DNA of 64,000 nucleotides from Ruminococcus sp. (GCF_016283395.1 NZ_JAEEMU010000032.1:257226-321225), one strand, 5' to 3'; counted from the stretch's first letter, positions 9,818-17,907 are shown. Made by a program: numbers and translations. The notes: generated by a model from the letters alone, not told the origin.

Positions 9818-9819
9818 TT

Positions 9820-10935
9820 TTACATTTCCTCCTGGATTTCGATTTCTTCGTTTATGTAGAGCCGTCTCTCTTTTAAATAAGTAATAAGCTCTGGTTCTTT
9901 GAGTGTCTGAACAAAGTCTGACCATGACATTTCATGAAGCTCGTCCTCTGTATAATTAAGAGCCGTTTCTATGATTGCATTGACCAGTTCAAACGTTGCA
10001 ATTAACGTGTTCAGCTTCAATGTACCGCGGAACATACGGAATTCGATAGTTGCGTAGTTCATAAGATTAACGGCGGCATATCTGCCATTATTGCCCTTCT
10101 TGGCTTTGTCGAGAATTTCACGTCCTGTCTTCTCGTAGCCGTATCGCGCTGCCCAACGGTTCATGCTGTATTCTGAGCGGCGGCTGAACTTCAAGAGCTC
10201 ATTCCAGTGATGTTCCACAAAATATAAAATGTGCGATATCACGAGTTCTTGTTCATCTTGGGTATCTCCGAGACAGCTTCTGTTGACATGGACATGGAGT
10301 CCACAGGTGCTTGTCTGATGGCTTCGATATCCCAGATATATAGCCTTTTTCATGATGTTTTCCCACTGAAACTGCTTATGATATTCAAGGCTCATAGGAT
10401 GACTAACTATCTCAAGACCATCATCAAGTGAGCCATCGCCCTTGATATAAATTTTTTCTTCGTCATTGTTTGCGATAGCAAGTATTTCGTCAGCGTTATC
10501 AGAATCTTTACCCGCACCATCTATTTCAAGTTCCACACCGAAATATCGGTCTGAATCGTCTCCGTAAAATATGGGATCGGGTTTGTAGCCGTAATCGTGG
10601 ATAGACCGGTTTTTGTCAACCTCATCACGGTAGCAGTCACTGCAGTAATCGTAACCGTCAAGATGGTAAGCATCATCTTCGTGTAATAGTGCATCGCAGC
10701 AGCTGCAGCGTGTATAGTGGTTCTCATAGCAGTTACAGCAAAGCGTTGTATAATCATCGCCGTAGCTATCATTTGTCCAGATTATAGCGCCACAGCGATC
10801 GCAAGTTGTTGTATATCTCTCCACGCAATCGGTACATACTACTTGCCCGTTTATAGTTTCGAAATCTTCGCATTCGCTTATAATTGCTCCACAGTGGGAG
10901 CAGTATAGAGTGTTTTCGTTCTTATTTTCTTCCAT
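9820..10935 (-). CDS. Amidoligase-family enzyme with N-terminal zinc-ribbon array
   Basis: A 371-residue protein. Residues 12-101 hold three CxxC...CxxC modules (C12/C15 with C34/C37, C45/C48 with C66-C69, C77/C80 with C98/C101), probably zinc-binding and LIM/ribbon-like. The rest resembles the glutamine-synthetase-fold amidoligase family (Amidoligase_2): YFGVELEID with E135 and E137, KGDGSLDDGLEIVSHP, CGLHVHVN and YATIEFRMFRGTL. The family is predicted to form amide bonds between a carboxylate and an amine using ATP; the substrates are mostly unknown. Start ATG 10935 follows GGAGG; upstream in-frame codons lack a ribosome binding site. It is followed by a tiny protein, a glutamine amidotransferase and a recombinase. 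Confidence 0.82.
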   Translation of the reverse strand: MEENKNENTLYCSHCGAIISECEDFETINGQVVCTDCVERYTTTCDRCGAIIWTNDSYGDDYTTLCCNCYENHYTRCSCCDALLHEDDAYHLDGYDYCSDCYRDEVDKNRSIHDYGYKPDPIFYGDDSDRYFGVELEIDGAGKDSDNADEILAIANNDEEKIYIKGDGSLDDGLEIVSHPMSLEYHKQFQWENIMKKAIYLGYRSHQTSTCGLHVHVNRSCLGDTQDEQELVISHILYFVEHHWNELLKFSRRSEYSMNRWAARYGYEKTGREILDKAKKGNNGRYAAVNLMNYATIEFRMFRGTLKLNTLIATFELVNAIIETALNYTEDELHEMSWSDFVQTLKEPELITYLKERRLYINEEIEIQEEM

Positions 10936-10962
10936 AATTTTTCCTCCGTAAAAACGACAATA

Positions 10963-10980
10963 GCCAGCCCGAAGGCTGGC
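10963..10980 (-). terminator. Terminator/attenuator after the DUF960 gene
   Basis: On the - strand GCCAGCC-TTCG-GGCTGGC forms a 7-bp stem with a stable TTCG loop, followed by TATTGTCGTTTTT. It sits between the DUF960 stop and the amidoligase ribosome binding site, so it could reduce read-through into the amidoligase operon. Confidence 0.65.
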
Positions 10981-10987
10981 ATTACGT

Positions 10988-11272
10988 CTAATATTCGCTT
11001 GATAATAGCATTGTGCTATGGTCACCGTCATCAATGATGTACACTTTTTCCGTTATAGGTGCGTTTGATGGAATAAGATACTGCTTACTGTATGCAGGTT
11101 CTTCTGCACTATGTATGATAGACTGCATTGTACCTGATGCACTTAGTTCAAAGACCTGTAGATAGTCTTTCGGAACAGGCATCTTCTCAACACATTCCCA
11201 CAGAAACAGCTGTAATTCCAACGGAATCGTACTATCAACGCCACAGGTCAGATATCTGTTGTTATCAAACAT
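10988..11272 (-). CDS. DUF960-family protein
   Basis: A 94-residue protein beginning MFDNNRYLTCGVDSTIPLEL with QLFLWECVEKM and KDYLQVFEL. This is the pattern of the DUF960 family found on Firmicutes chromosomes, plasmids and phages, whose function is unknown. ATG 11272 follows AAAGGAGT. It is the first gene of the leftward unit and is divergent from the XRE regulator gene. Accessory-element association is known for the family. A regulatory or stress role is only a guess. Confidence 0.75.
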   Translation of the reverse strand: MFDNNRYLTCGVDSTIPLELQLFLWECVEKMPVPKDYLQVFELSASGTMQSIIHSAEEPAYSKQYLIPSNAPITEKVYIIDDGDHSTMLLSSEY

Positions 11273-11606
11273 TTAATGGTACTCCTTTCGTAAAATTTGA
11301 TTACCACGAACATGGTATCAGTATAAAAATATATATCTGTAAATTACGAAAAATAGGAAAAGATTGGTTATGATAAAAAGGATATATTTATAAAAACTTC
11401 TTCAAGATTCCAGCACTTGTAAAATACTTTGTAATCTTTTACAATTCAATTTGCGATTGATTGTGAAATATGCCAAATTTATATTATTTGATATTGGGGG
11501 CTTGACAAACGATTGGAATAGTGTTATTATTGTGGTGTAAAAATATTTGCGTGTAGTATAAAAACTGGCGTAACTTATGATTTAATTGAAAACAGAGGTG
11601 CGTATA
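11273..11606. promoter_or_regulatory. Divergent intergenic region with XRE promoter and an inverted repeat
   Basis: This 334-bp region separates the leftward DUF960/amidoligase unit from the rightward XRE unit. It carries a consensus promoter for the XRE gene: TTGACA at 11502-11507, 17-base spacer, TATTAT at 11525-11530. An inverted repeat, TTGTAAAA (11417-11424) and TTTTACAA (11437-11444), lies about 60 bases upstream and could be the operator read by the XRE protein in both directions. No strong leftward promoter was identified by eye. Confidence 0.65.
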
Positions 11607-12392
11607 ATGGATAATAGGATAAAAGCGATGCAGATCTATCTCTTGTTAATAAGAAAAGTTGCAGGCTTGACATCTGCAGAATTCGGTGACAGAATAGGCG
11701 TAACTCGTCAAACTGTTAATAATATTGAAAGTGGCAGAAGTGTTCTGACAAAAACTCAATATTGTGCTATTTGCCATGTGCTGACAGAGGAGTTTTATAA
11801 TTCTGATGGAGACGCATTGATGTTCATGTTATTATTTGTATTACTTGTTATCAACGGTGATCGAATTGATAATACTGATGCAGAAGCAATGATTAAAAGT
11901 GCTCAAATTATGGCATCTTCGATTATCTCTAAAGAAGCCACAAGAAAAGATGTATCAAATGCGTGGGTCAATGCTAATATGAGTATACTCATTAAGTATT
12001 ATGATTTTATTGCTGATACATTCAAAGTATCTTTTAATAAATTAGAGAAGTATCAGTCTCAATTACAAAATTATCTTGGATATTTTTCAGAAGGATGCAT
12101 AAAGTCAGCTGAAAGCGATATTAAGAATTCTATCATCAATAAAATTAGTGGTAGTTTTAAGGATTTAATTCAAAATACTTATATCGAATCTTTAGCTTCG
12201 GAACTTAGCTTCTTGAAAAGCTGCGATGACTTAATTCCTGAACGCACTGATACAGATAGTTTTTATGATCTATATCAAAACTATATAAGAAAGAAAAATG
12301 AATCTCTTGATTCTGGGGAAAAAAGTGGTTCATATTCAAATAATTCGGATAAAAATGCGATAATGCAGAAAGAGGTGAGAAATAATGAATAA
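11607..12392 (+). CDS. XRE-family transcriptional regulator
   Basis: A 261-residue protein. The N-terminal HTH (about residues 8-62) reads YLLLIRKVAGLTSAEFGDRIG...TRQTVNNIESGRSVLTKTQY, a clear lambda-repressor-type fold. The remaining ~200 residues are helical, with a hydrophobic stretch (ALMFMLLFVLLVINGD) and no recognised domain; they may sense a ligand or bind the partner encoded next. Start ATG 11607 follows GAGGTG at the right spacing; an upstream TTG is less likely. A strong promoter lies upstream. The stop overlaps the start of the next gene by 8 bases, indicating translational coupling. Confidence 0.8.
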   Translation: MDNRIKAMQIYLLLIRKVAGLTSAEFGDRIGVTRQTVNNIESGRSVLTKTQYCAICHVLTEEFYNSDGDALMFMLLFVLLVINGDRIDNTDAEAMIKSAQIMASSIISKEATRKDVSNAWVNANMSILIKYYDFIADTFKVSFNKLEKYQSQLQNYLGYFSEGCIKSAESDIKNSIINKISGSFKDLIQNTYIESLASELSFLKSCDDLIPERTDTDSFYDLYQNYIRKKNESLDSGEKSGSYSNNSDKNAIMQKEVRNNE

Positions 12393-12879
12393 GTATGAAT
12401 GCTTAGGCGACATGTGGAAAGAGACCATTGAAGAACATGATAATGATGTCATAGATAAGATGCTTGATTTTCATTTTGATCATGTTCTTGATCCTGAGCG
12501 TAATGAGCTTTGGATCCAAAAGGACGATGAGGGAAATATCTCATACCTTATCAAAGATGGTAATTATGCAGCCGAGAGATTTAACGAGCATGAATGCTTG
12601 ATTTACGCTTGCGGTGGCGACAAGACTGTATGGGATATACTTCCGCCTGTCACGAGTATGGTATTCAAAGAAGATCTTTATAGTTTTATTAGTGATGATA
12701 GCGATGATAGCTTTACAGATATAATACCTGACGTACAAGAATATGTCGAAAGAGAAGCCCCAAACTTGATAGAAGAGGCTCTTGAAGTATATAAGTCAGA
12801 CGAACACGGTCATATACGTGAGTATATCGAAGACATATATTATAAGCTTCTCGATGATCTTGACAGTTTAGCAAGTTAA
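12385..12879 (+). CDS. Acidic protein of unknown function coupled to the XRE regulator
   Basis: A 164-residue, very acidic protein (MNKYECLGDMWKETIEEHDND...), rich in Asp/Glu with no domain I recognise. AGAGGTG lies just upstream of ATG 12385, and its start overlaps the end of the XRE gene. High acidity and pairing with an XRE protein are common for antitoxin-like, anti-repressor or DNA-mimic proteins, but nothing in the sequence proves any of these. A strong terminator follows the gene, so regulator and partner form a two-gene operon. Confidence 0.6.
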   Translation: MNKYECLGDMWKETIEEHDNDVIDKMLDFHFDHVLDPERNELWIQKDDEGNISYLIKDGNYAAERFNEHECLIYACGGDKTVWDILPPVTSMVFKEDLYSFISDDSDDSFTDIIPDVQEYVEREAPNLIEEALEVYKSDEHGHIREYIEDIYYKLLDDLDSLAS

Positions 12880-12926
12880 AACCAAATCTTTGATCGTGCG
12901 CATACAAAGGCGCTCCTTTCTAATGA

Positions 12927-12964
12927 GCAATATCCCCGAGTTACATCGGGGATATTGCTTTTTC
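12927..12964 (+). terminator. Rho-independent terminator of the XRE operon
   Basis: GCAATATCCCCGA (12927-12939) pairs perfectly with TCGGGGATATTGC (12946-12958) and is followed by TTTTTCTA. Confidence 0.92.
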
Positions 12965-13095
12965 TATAGCATAGTATGTATAATTAGGATGAATTTTCAT
13001 CAGGTCAAACTGTTCTTTATATCCTGTGTCTTGTTTTGCAGTGATTATAAGAATATGGTATTATTGTATAAAAGGAAGATAACTGGAATTAACTC

Positions 13096-13125
13096 TTGAC
13101 TTTACTTTCCGTTTCTTATTATAAT
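13096..13125 (+). promoter_or_regulatory. Promoter of the DUF1848 gene
   Basis: TTGACT (13096-13101), 18-base spacer, TATAAT (13120-13125). The transcript would start near 13132 and carry an ~118-base leader with two hairpins before the DUF1848 start. Confidence 0.75.
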
Positions 13126-13164
13126 ATAAGAAAGACTAAAAGAAACTCATCTTATCTGTTTATA

Positions 13165-13233
13165 CCGCCCGTTATTACGGGCGGCTCAGCAGTATATATA
13201 AATATCAGCAGTGATATCAAACCACTGCTGATA
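13165..13233 (+). promoter_or_regulatory. Two consecutive hairpins in the DUF1848 leader
   Basis: CCGCCCGT-TATT-ACGGGCGG (13165-13184) is followed by TATCAGCAGTG (13203-13213) pairing with CACTGCTGATA (13223-13233). Neither has a T-run, so they are unlikely to be simple terminators. The second ends 16 bases before the start codon and close to the ribosome binding site, so it could influence translation. No known riboswitch consensus was recognised. Confidence 0.5.
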
Positions 13234-13249
13234 GGAAAAAGGAAGAAAA

Positions 13250-14176
13250 ATGATAATTAACACAGGTATGCGGACGGATATCCCCGCATTTTACTCTGAA
13301 TGGTTCATGAATAGAATACGTGAAGGCTACGTTCTTGTGCGTAACCCATACCGTCAGGACTGGATAACCAGATATGAGCTTGATCCCGAGATAGTTGACT
13401 GCATAGCATTCTGTACCAAGAATCCTGCTCCGATGCTTAAACACATCGACGAGCTCAAACGCTTTCATCAGTACTGGTTCGTGACGATAACTCCATACGG
13501 TAATGATGTTGAACTGAATGTTCCGCCTAAGGAGCAGGTCATGCAGGACTTCATAACATTGTCTGAAGATGTAGGTATCAACTGTATCGGATGGAGGTAT
13601 GATCCGATATTCATTGACAGCACCTATACTCTCGAACGTCACATATCTGACTTCGAGACAATGTGCAGAACTCTTTCAGGTTATACAGAAGTATGTGTTA
13701 TCAGTTTCATTGACCTGTATGAAAAAGTCAAGCGGAACTTCCAACATGCAAGAACGGTAACTGCACAGGAGCGTATCGATATTGGTAAAGCGTTTGTTGA
13801 GATAGGAAAGAGTTACGGCATAACGATCAAAGCCTGCGCTGAGGGAAATGATCTTGCTCCTTATGGCGTAGACTGTAACGGCTGTATGACTCAGGAAACA
13901 TTTGAAGCAGCTATTGGCAGTTCTCTTGATATACCTAAAAAGAAATCCCAGCGTGCGGAATGCAGCTGCGTACTCGGTACTGATATTGGCGCTTATGATA
14001 CCTGCGGTCATCTCTGTAAGTACTGTTATGCCAACTATAACAGAGAAAATGTAAGACGCAATATCCGACAACATGATCCGAAGTCTCCGTTCCTTGTTGG
14101 TACGCTCTGTGAAGGCGAAGTGATCCATAAGGCGGAGCTGGTTAGTTGGATAAATAATCAACTATCATTTTTTTGA
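13250..14176 (+). CDS. DUF1848-family protein with C-terminal Fe-S cysteine motif
   Basis: A 308-residue protein starting MIINTGMRTDIPAFYSEWFMNRI. It has the DUF1848 signatures VLVRNPY, CTKNPAPM, FVTITPYG and GWRYDPI, and near the C-terminus a Cys cluster C252GHLC256KYC259 preceded by further cysteines (CNGC, CSCVLG). The family resembles a rearranged radical-SAM/SplB-like fold in which the cluster-binding cysteines lie at the C-terminus; the biochemical role is unestablished. GGAAG precedes ATG 13250. It has its own promoter, a structured leader and a terminator, so it is monocistronic cargo. Confidence 0.8.
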   Translation: MIINTGMRTDIPAFYSEWFMNRIREGYVLVRNPYRQDWITRYELDPEIVDCIAFCTKNPAPMLKHIDELKRFHQYWFVTITPYGNDVELNVPPKEQVMQDFITLSEDVGINCIGWRYDPIFIDSTYTLERHISDFETMCRTLSGYTEVCVISFIDLYEKVKRNFQHARTVTAQERIDIGKAFVEIGKSYGITIKACAEGNDLAPYGVDCNGCMTQETFEAAIGSSLDIPKKKSQRAECSCVLGTDIGAYDTCGHLCKYCYANYNRENVRRNIRQHDPKSPFLVGTLCEGEVIHKAELVSWINNQLSFF

Positions 14177-14187
14177 ATAGTTTTTAT

Positions 14188-14211
14188 CCTCTCTTTATGA
14201 GAGGTTTTTTT
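14188..14211 (+). terminator. Rho-independent terminator of the DUF1848 gene
   Basis: CCTCTC (14188-14193) and GAGAGG (14199-14204) around TTTAT, followed by seven T residues. Confidence 0.88.
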
Positions 14212-14422
14212 GTACCTCTTGCAATTGCCGATAATATTATTTTTTTGAAAATGAGTACTATGAATTAAAAAATGTAATACATTTGCCCATGTATACCTGT
14301 ATTATTATTTATATAATAATAAATAATTATTATATATTAAATAATATAACAATTATATTATACACGTGTGCGCGTATATTTAATGTATGCATTTTTTAAT
14401 AAATATTAAAGGAGAATTTATT
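14212..14422 (+). other. AT-rich region before the mobilization genes, candidate oriT
   Basis: About 210 bases, extremely AT-rich (runs of TAATAATAAATAATTATTATATATTA type), with a CACGTGTGCGCG patch near 14364-14375. It lies immediately upstream of the RHH and relaxase genes, where a transfer origin would be expected. No inverted repeat plus nick site could be matched to a known oriT, so this is positional inference only. AAAGGAG at the end serves the RHH gene. Confidence 0.3.
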
Positions 14423-14692
14423 ATGTATAAAATCAAGACGATTTTAAAGCCCATAAGAATACCGGAAGATATCATAAATGATATTGAGAGAGAAGCTGAG
14501 AAGAAGGGTACAGACTTTTCCAAGGAAGTTGTTTATAGACTTAGGCACTATAAACATCCACTGACACCGTTTATAGTGATCAAGATACAAAACATTGTTA
14601 ATCGTGCTTGCGCGATCGCGATGAGATATTCACCTGAAATAATCAAAGAATTACAGAGGGATGTGAATGATCTATGGAAATATTTAAAATAA
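14423..14692 (+). CDS. Ribbon-helix-helix-like relaxosome accessory protein
   Basis: An 89-residue protein starting MYKIKTILKPIRIPEDIINDIEREAEKKG, which fits an Arc/MetJ-type strand followed by two helices. Such proteins bind oriT and assist relaxases (MobC-like), or act as small repressors. Start ATG 14423 follows AAAGGAG; an earlier start would add an unconserved leader without a ribosome binding site. Its 3' end overlaps the relaxase gene by 19 bases, which supports a joint role in mobilization. The family call rests on pattern only. Confidence 0.6.
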   Translation: MYKIKTILKPIRIPEDIINDIEREAEKKGTDFSKEVVYRLRHYKHPLTPFIVIKIQNIVNRACAIAMRYSPEIIKELQRDVNDLWKYLK

Positions 14693-15243
14693 TTCATCAT
14701 ACACAGGGGAGAGAAAAATACAGATATACTTCCCTTAGATATGCACTGGACGATAGAAAAGTAATGTGGCAATGCTATGGGGTTCAGTTGTTCAATCCTA
14801 CTGCAGTATACCAACAGATGAAGATTGTTTCAGATCTATGGGAGAACACAGGAAAGAACTCTATATATCATTTCATTATATCATTCTCGAATGAAAAGGT
14901 GAAAGACGCATTTACTGCTATGAGGTACACAAAGGAGATATTTGAGTACTTGCTGCGTGATCACCAGATGGTAATTTCTGTACATAAAGCAGATCAAGGC
15001 AGTTCTTTATATCATGCTCATGTGATAATGTCCACCACCAACTATCTTGACGGAGATCTATTTGAAGACAAGGACGAAAACTTTTTTATCATTGCTCAGA
15101 GAATTGCAAATGCTACACGCAGTAGCTGTTTATTGGAGATTCTCGATTCTGTAGGAAAAACAATGCAGGATACAGATAAAAACCAAGATGAAAACATGAA
15201 CAAAAAGGAAGGGTTCAAGAGGATATTCTCTCCTCAGTGGTAA
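14674..15243 (+). CDS. Minimal MobA/MOBP-like relaxase
   Basis: A 189-residue protein. It shows the relaxase pattern of an N-terminal Tyr region (EKYRYTSLRY), YHFIISFS with H66, and a metal-binding motif VH104...YH114AH116VIMST, like the HUH/HxH motif III of MOBP and MobA/MobL nucleases, which nick oriT and pilot the strand. It is far shorter than typical relaxases (300-700 residues), lacking a primase or helicase tail, and ends soon after the nuclease fold. The position of motif III and the overlap with the RHH gene support the call. It may be a mini-relaxase or a retained domain of a larger ancestor. Confidence 0.62.
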   Translation: MEIFKIIHHTQGREKYRYTSLRYALDDRKVMWQCYGVQLFNPTAVYQQMKIVSDLWENTGKNSIYHFIISFSNEKVKDAFTAMRYTKEIFEYLLRDHQMVISVHKADQGSSLYHAHVIMSTTNYLDGDLFEDKDENFFIIAQRIANATRSSCLLEILDSVGKTMQDTDKNQDENMNKKEGFKRIFSPQW

Positions 15244-15285
15244 TAAATAAATACTGATATTGTGATCTGAATAGTTATTTTCTAA

Positions 15286-15344
15286 CAGGACAGCTTGCTA
15301 TATATGCTTTACTTCCGGCCGTTGTGCCGGAAGAGCTGTTCTGT
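15286..15344 (+). other. Long imperfect hairpin after the relaxase gene
   Basis: An inner stem CTTCCGGC (15312-15319) / GCCGGAAG (15326-15333) is enclosed by outer arms ACAGGACAGCT and AGCTGTTCTGT. There is no T-run, so it may be a processed transcript end or a structured RNA rather than a standard terminator. Confidence 0.45.
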
Positions 15345-15394
15345 ATATTGATATCAATGGGTACTGTGTTTGTGTGAAAACAATAGTGATGCTG

Positions 15395-15444
15395 CAACTT
15401 ACCCCATTAGAATTACAACTTACCATTAGATAATTACAGCTTAC
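15395..15444 (+). repeat. 21-bp direct repeats upstream of the LRR gene promoter
   Basis: CAACTTACCCCATTAGAATTA (15395-15415) and CAACTTACCATTAGATAATTA (15416-15436) are adjacent, followed by a partial copy CAGCTTAC (15437-15444). The array ends 10 bases before the -35 box of the LRR gene promoter, the usual place for an activator-binding array. Confidence 0.65.
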
Positions 15445-15454
15445 AAAAATACTG

Positions 15455-15483
15455 TTGATTTGCAATGCTTTGTCCCTTATAAT
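15455..15483 (+). promoter_or_regulatory. Promoter of the LRR surface-protein gene
   Basis: TTGATT (15455-15460), 17-base spacer, TATAAT (15478-15483), just downstream of the 21-bp repeats. Confidence 0.75.
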
Positions 15484-15555
15484 ATGCATATGATAACGAA
15501 AGGCAAATGATCCGCACCTATCGTATCAAAATATTTTTTAAGGAGAATGAATATT

Positions 15556-17670
15556 ATGAATAGCAAGATCAAACACAGCATAGCAGGCATATGTGCAGCA
15601 GCAGTTATCTGTAATCCAATCGCATCATCATCTGTAATATCTGGTGTCAAAGAAGATACTTTAGTCGCATCAGCAGCTGAAAGCGGAACTGTTCAAAAAT
15701 CGGGAACATGGTCGGGATACGACTTGATATTCACCGATGATGTTGCAGGATTCAAGCTCTGCTATACTATCAATAACAATCACGTGATCATCACAGGCTG
15801 CGAAACAAGCAAAGCTAATACAAAATTAAAAATACCTAAACAGATACAAGGAAAAGATGTAACAGCTGTTGCTGATAATGCATTTCAGGGACAGACAAAT
15901 ATCACCGAGGTGTCGTTTTACGGAACCAATAATATATATTATACATATACTCAATTTGGCAGGGAGTTACATATTCTGCTTGCTTTTCAAAGCGGAAGCG
16001 CACTCTCGTATATAGGTGAAAGTGCATTTGAGGGCTGTACTAACCTTTCTCTTGTAAGGGTTGGTGATACAGAGCTTTCTGTAGGTAATTCGGCATTCAG
16101 CGGCTGTAATAATCTTACAGGTATTGATTTCTATAATTCATCAAATCGTACAATATCTCCTGTATATGGAGATATAGGTTCATATGCATTTGAAAATACG
16201 GGACTTACGGCTTTCATACCGTCTAAATGCAATTCCATAGGTAAAGAGGCTTTTAATGAATGCAGCAGCCTACGAAATGTCGTCGTCACAACTTCAACTA
16301 TTGGTAATAGGTGCTTCCAGAAGTGCGGAGCTCTGACTAATGTAAAGATCAAAGCGGAGTCTATCGGTGAATACAGCTTCAGCAGAGCATATAATGTATG
16401 TAGTGCTGAGCTCGATGTAAAGAAGATAGGTGCATATGCATTTTCTGGCTGTTCAAAACTGGAAAATCTTAAACTCACAAATACAGTAACTATCAGTAAG
16501 CACGCCTTTGAGAATTGTACTGAACTGAAAGTAATGGATCTGCCGAAAACCTTAACTACTGTCGGTGAGTTTGCATTTTATAAGACTCCCAATCTGCGCA
16601 CGCCTGTACTTTTCCTGAGAGAAAACGGTGAAAGCCTTTACATAGGCAGGGCAGCATTCAACACCTCTGGAGTAGAATATGTAGTACTCAGCGGAAATAT
16701 TAAAGTTGATGACTACGCTTTCTTCCAGTGCAGTTTAAAAGGCGCAGTAGTTGAAGGCAATGTTGAACTGAACCAATATGCTCTCGGATTTATTGACAGA
16801 GAAAACGTAGCACCGGGATTTGCTATTTACGGCGATGCTGATACAAACAAGTATGCCGAAGAACGTGGTGTTCCGTATATAAAGGCTGACAAGAGCCAGT
16901 CATATAATAAGATCATAAACGAGAACAAAACAAATTATAACGGTGCCCGTGACTTCCATAACCATAATGGCAGCTGTGCAGCTATTGTAATAACGCAGAT
17001 GATGTACCTGAGAAATAAGATTGACATTTATGATTATATCCCGAGAGAATACAAAGGAAAAACCGTAAGAGGTCTTATAGATGTACCTGCATTTGCAGGA
17101 ATAGACGAATACAGAGATCAATACCCTGAATTCAGCAAATTAACGGACAGAATAAATGAGATACAGGCTGACATGAACTACACTAATTATGTGAACTACG
17201 CTTATCAGCTGCCTCTTACTCCTGATAATATTGAAGGATACGCAAAACTGACTGAATACGGTCTTTCTTTCCCCGGTTACCTCAGGATCAGCACTCACAG
17301 ACACGCAGTTGCTTGCTTCGGAATAGAAAAACTGGCTAAGCCAAGAACATTTGAAAATGCATACAAAGATCCGAGCATAGAGTATGATTACAGAATTATA
17401 ACCTGTGATAACGGCTATATGTTCAGATTTGATGAAAACGAAAATCTTATCGCCCACGGATACGACAACCATACAAGCGATGATACCTTGATAGATGCTG
17501 AAGATACTTTTATTTACATACGTTCAAGTGACGGAAAATGCTATGAGCAGAGATATGATGATGCAGACAACGTTGATACTGATGATAAAGTTAAGAAGTA
17601 CAATGCTGAACAGATAACACTTGCTACGCTTCAACTCATACCTGCTTCAACTATTGAAAAGTATAAATAA
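15556..17670 (+). CDS. Secreted BspA-type leucine-rich repeat protein with cysteine-peptidase-like C-terminus
   Basis: A 704-residue protein. The signal peptide is about residues 1-40 (HSIAGICAAAVICNPIA). Residues ~75-430 carry LRR_5/BspA repeats of the type IGxxAFxxCxxLxxV (e.g. IGESAFEGCTNL, IGKEAFNECSSL). The C-terminal ~240 residues contain NGSCA with C474, THRHAV with H583 and CDNG with D618/N619, in the order of a papain-like (C39/C1-type) Cys-His-Asp/Asn triad; a protease function is inferred. No sorting signal is present, so it is secreted or held by other contacts. Start ATG 15556 is at proper distance from AGGAG; ATG 15547 is too close. Confidence 0.75.
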   Translation: MNSKIKHSIAGICAAAVICNPIASSSVISGVKEDTLVASAAESGTVQKSGTWSGYDLIFTDDVAGFKLCYTINNNHVIITGCETSKANTKLKIPKQIQGKDVTAVADNAFQGQTNITEVSFYGTNNIYYTYTQFGRELHILLAFQSGSALSYIGESAFEGCTNLSLVRVGDTELSVGNSAFSGCNNLTGIDFYNSSNRTISPVYGDIGSYAFENTGLTAFIPSKCNSIGKEAFNECSSLRNVVVTTSTIGNRCFQKCGALTNVKIKAESIGEYSFSRAYNVCSAELDVKKIGAYAFSGCSKLENLKLTNTVTISKHAFENCTELKVMDLPKTLTTVGEFAFYKTPNLRTPVLFLRENGESLYIGRAAFNTSGVEYVVLSGNIKVDDYAFFQCSLKGAVVEGNVELNQYALGFIDRENVAPGFAIYGDADTNKYAEERGVPYIKADKSQSYNKIINENKTNYNGARDFHNHNGSCAAIVITQMMYLRNKIDIYDYIPREYKGKTVRGLIDVPAFAGIDEYRDQYPEFSKLTDRINEIQADMNYTNYVNYAYQLPLTPDNIEGYAKLTEYGLSFPGYLRISTHRHAVACFGIEKLAKPRTFENAYKDPSIEYDYRIITCDNGYMFRFDENENLIAHGYDNHTSDDTLIDAEDTFIYIRSSDGKCYEQRYDDADNVDTDDKVKKYNAEQITLATLQLIPASTIEKYK

Positions 17671-17700
17671 AACACATTTCCCTGAATAGTTATATAGACT

Positions 17701-17730
17701 GCGCCGCTTAATGCGGCGTGTTCTATTATT
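17701..17730 (+). terminator. Terminator of the LRR gene
   Basis: CGCCGC (17702-17707), loop TTAAT, GCGGCG (17713-17718), followed by TGTTCTATTATT. The T-tract is imperfect. Confidence 0.65.
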
Positions 17731-17804
17731 CATGATTTGTAAATATATTTTATTATTTAGGTGAAGAAAAAATTGATATCAAGCATATGCAGATGTGCAA
17801 AGTC

Positions 17805-17848
17805 TTTACTTTCATAAGAGTCTATGATATAATTTAAGTAGGAAATAC
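17805..17848 (+). promoter_or_regulatory. Promoter and GTAGGAA box of the ImmA-like gene
   Basis: TTTACT (17805-17810), 17-base spacer, TATAAT (17828-17833). GTAGGAAATAC lies at 17838-17848 over the expected transcription start. The same GTAGGAA box occurs twice at the promoter of the ATPase gene at 20.1 kb, suggesting one regulator for both. Confidence 0.65.
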
Positions 17849-17907
17849 GTTTAAGCTCTCTGGGGATAATAAGGGCACGGTTTAAGAAAAATGAAGTTTT
17901 TGATGTT

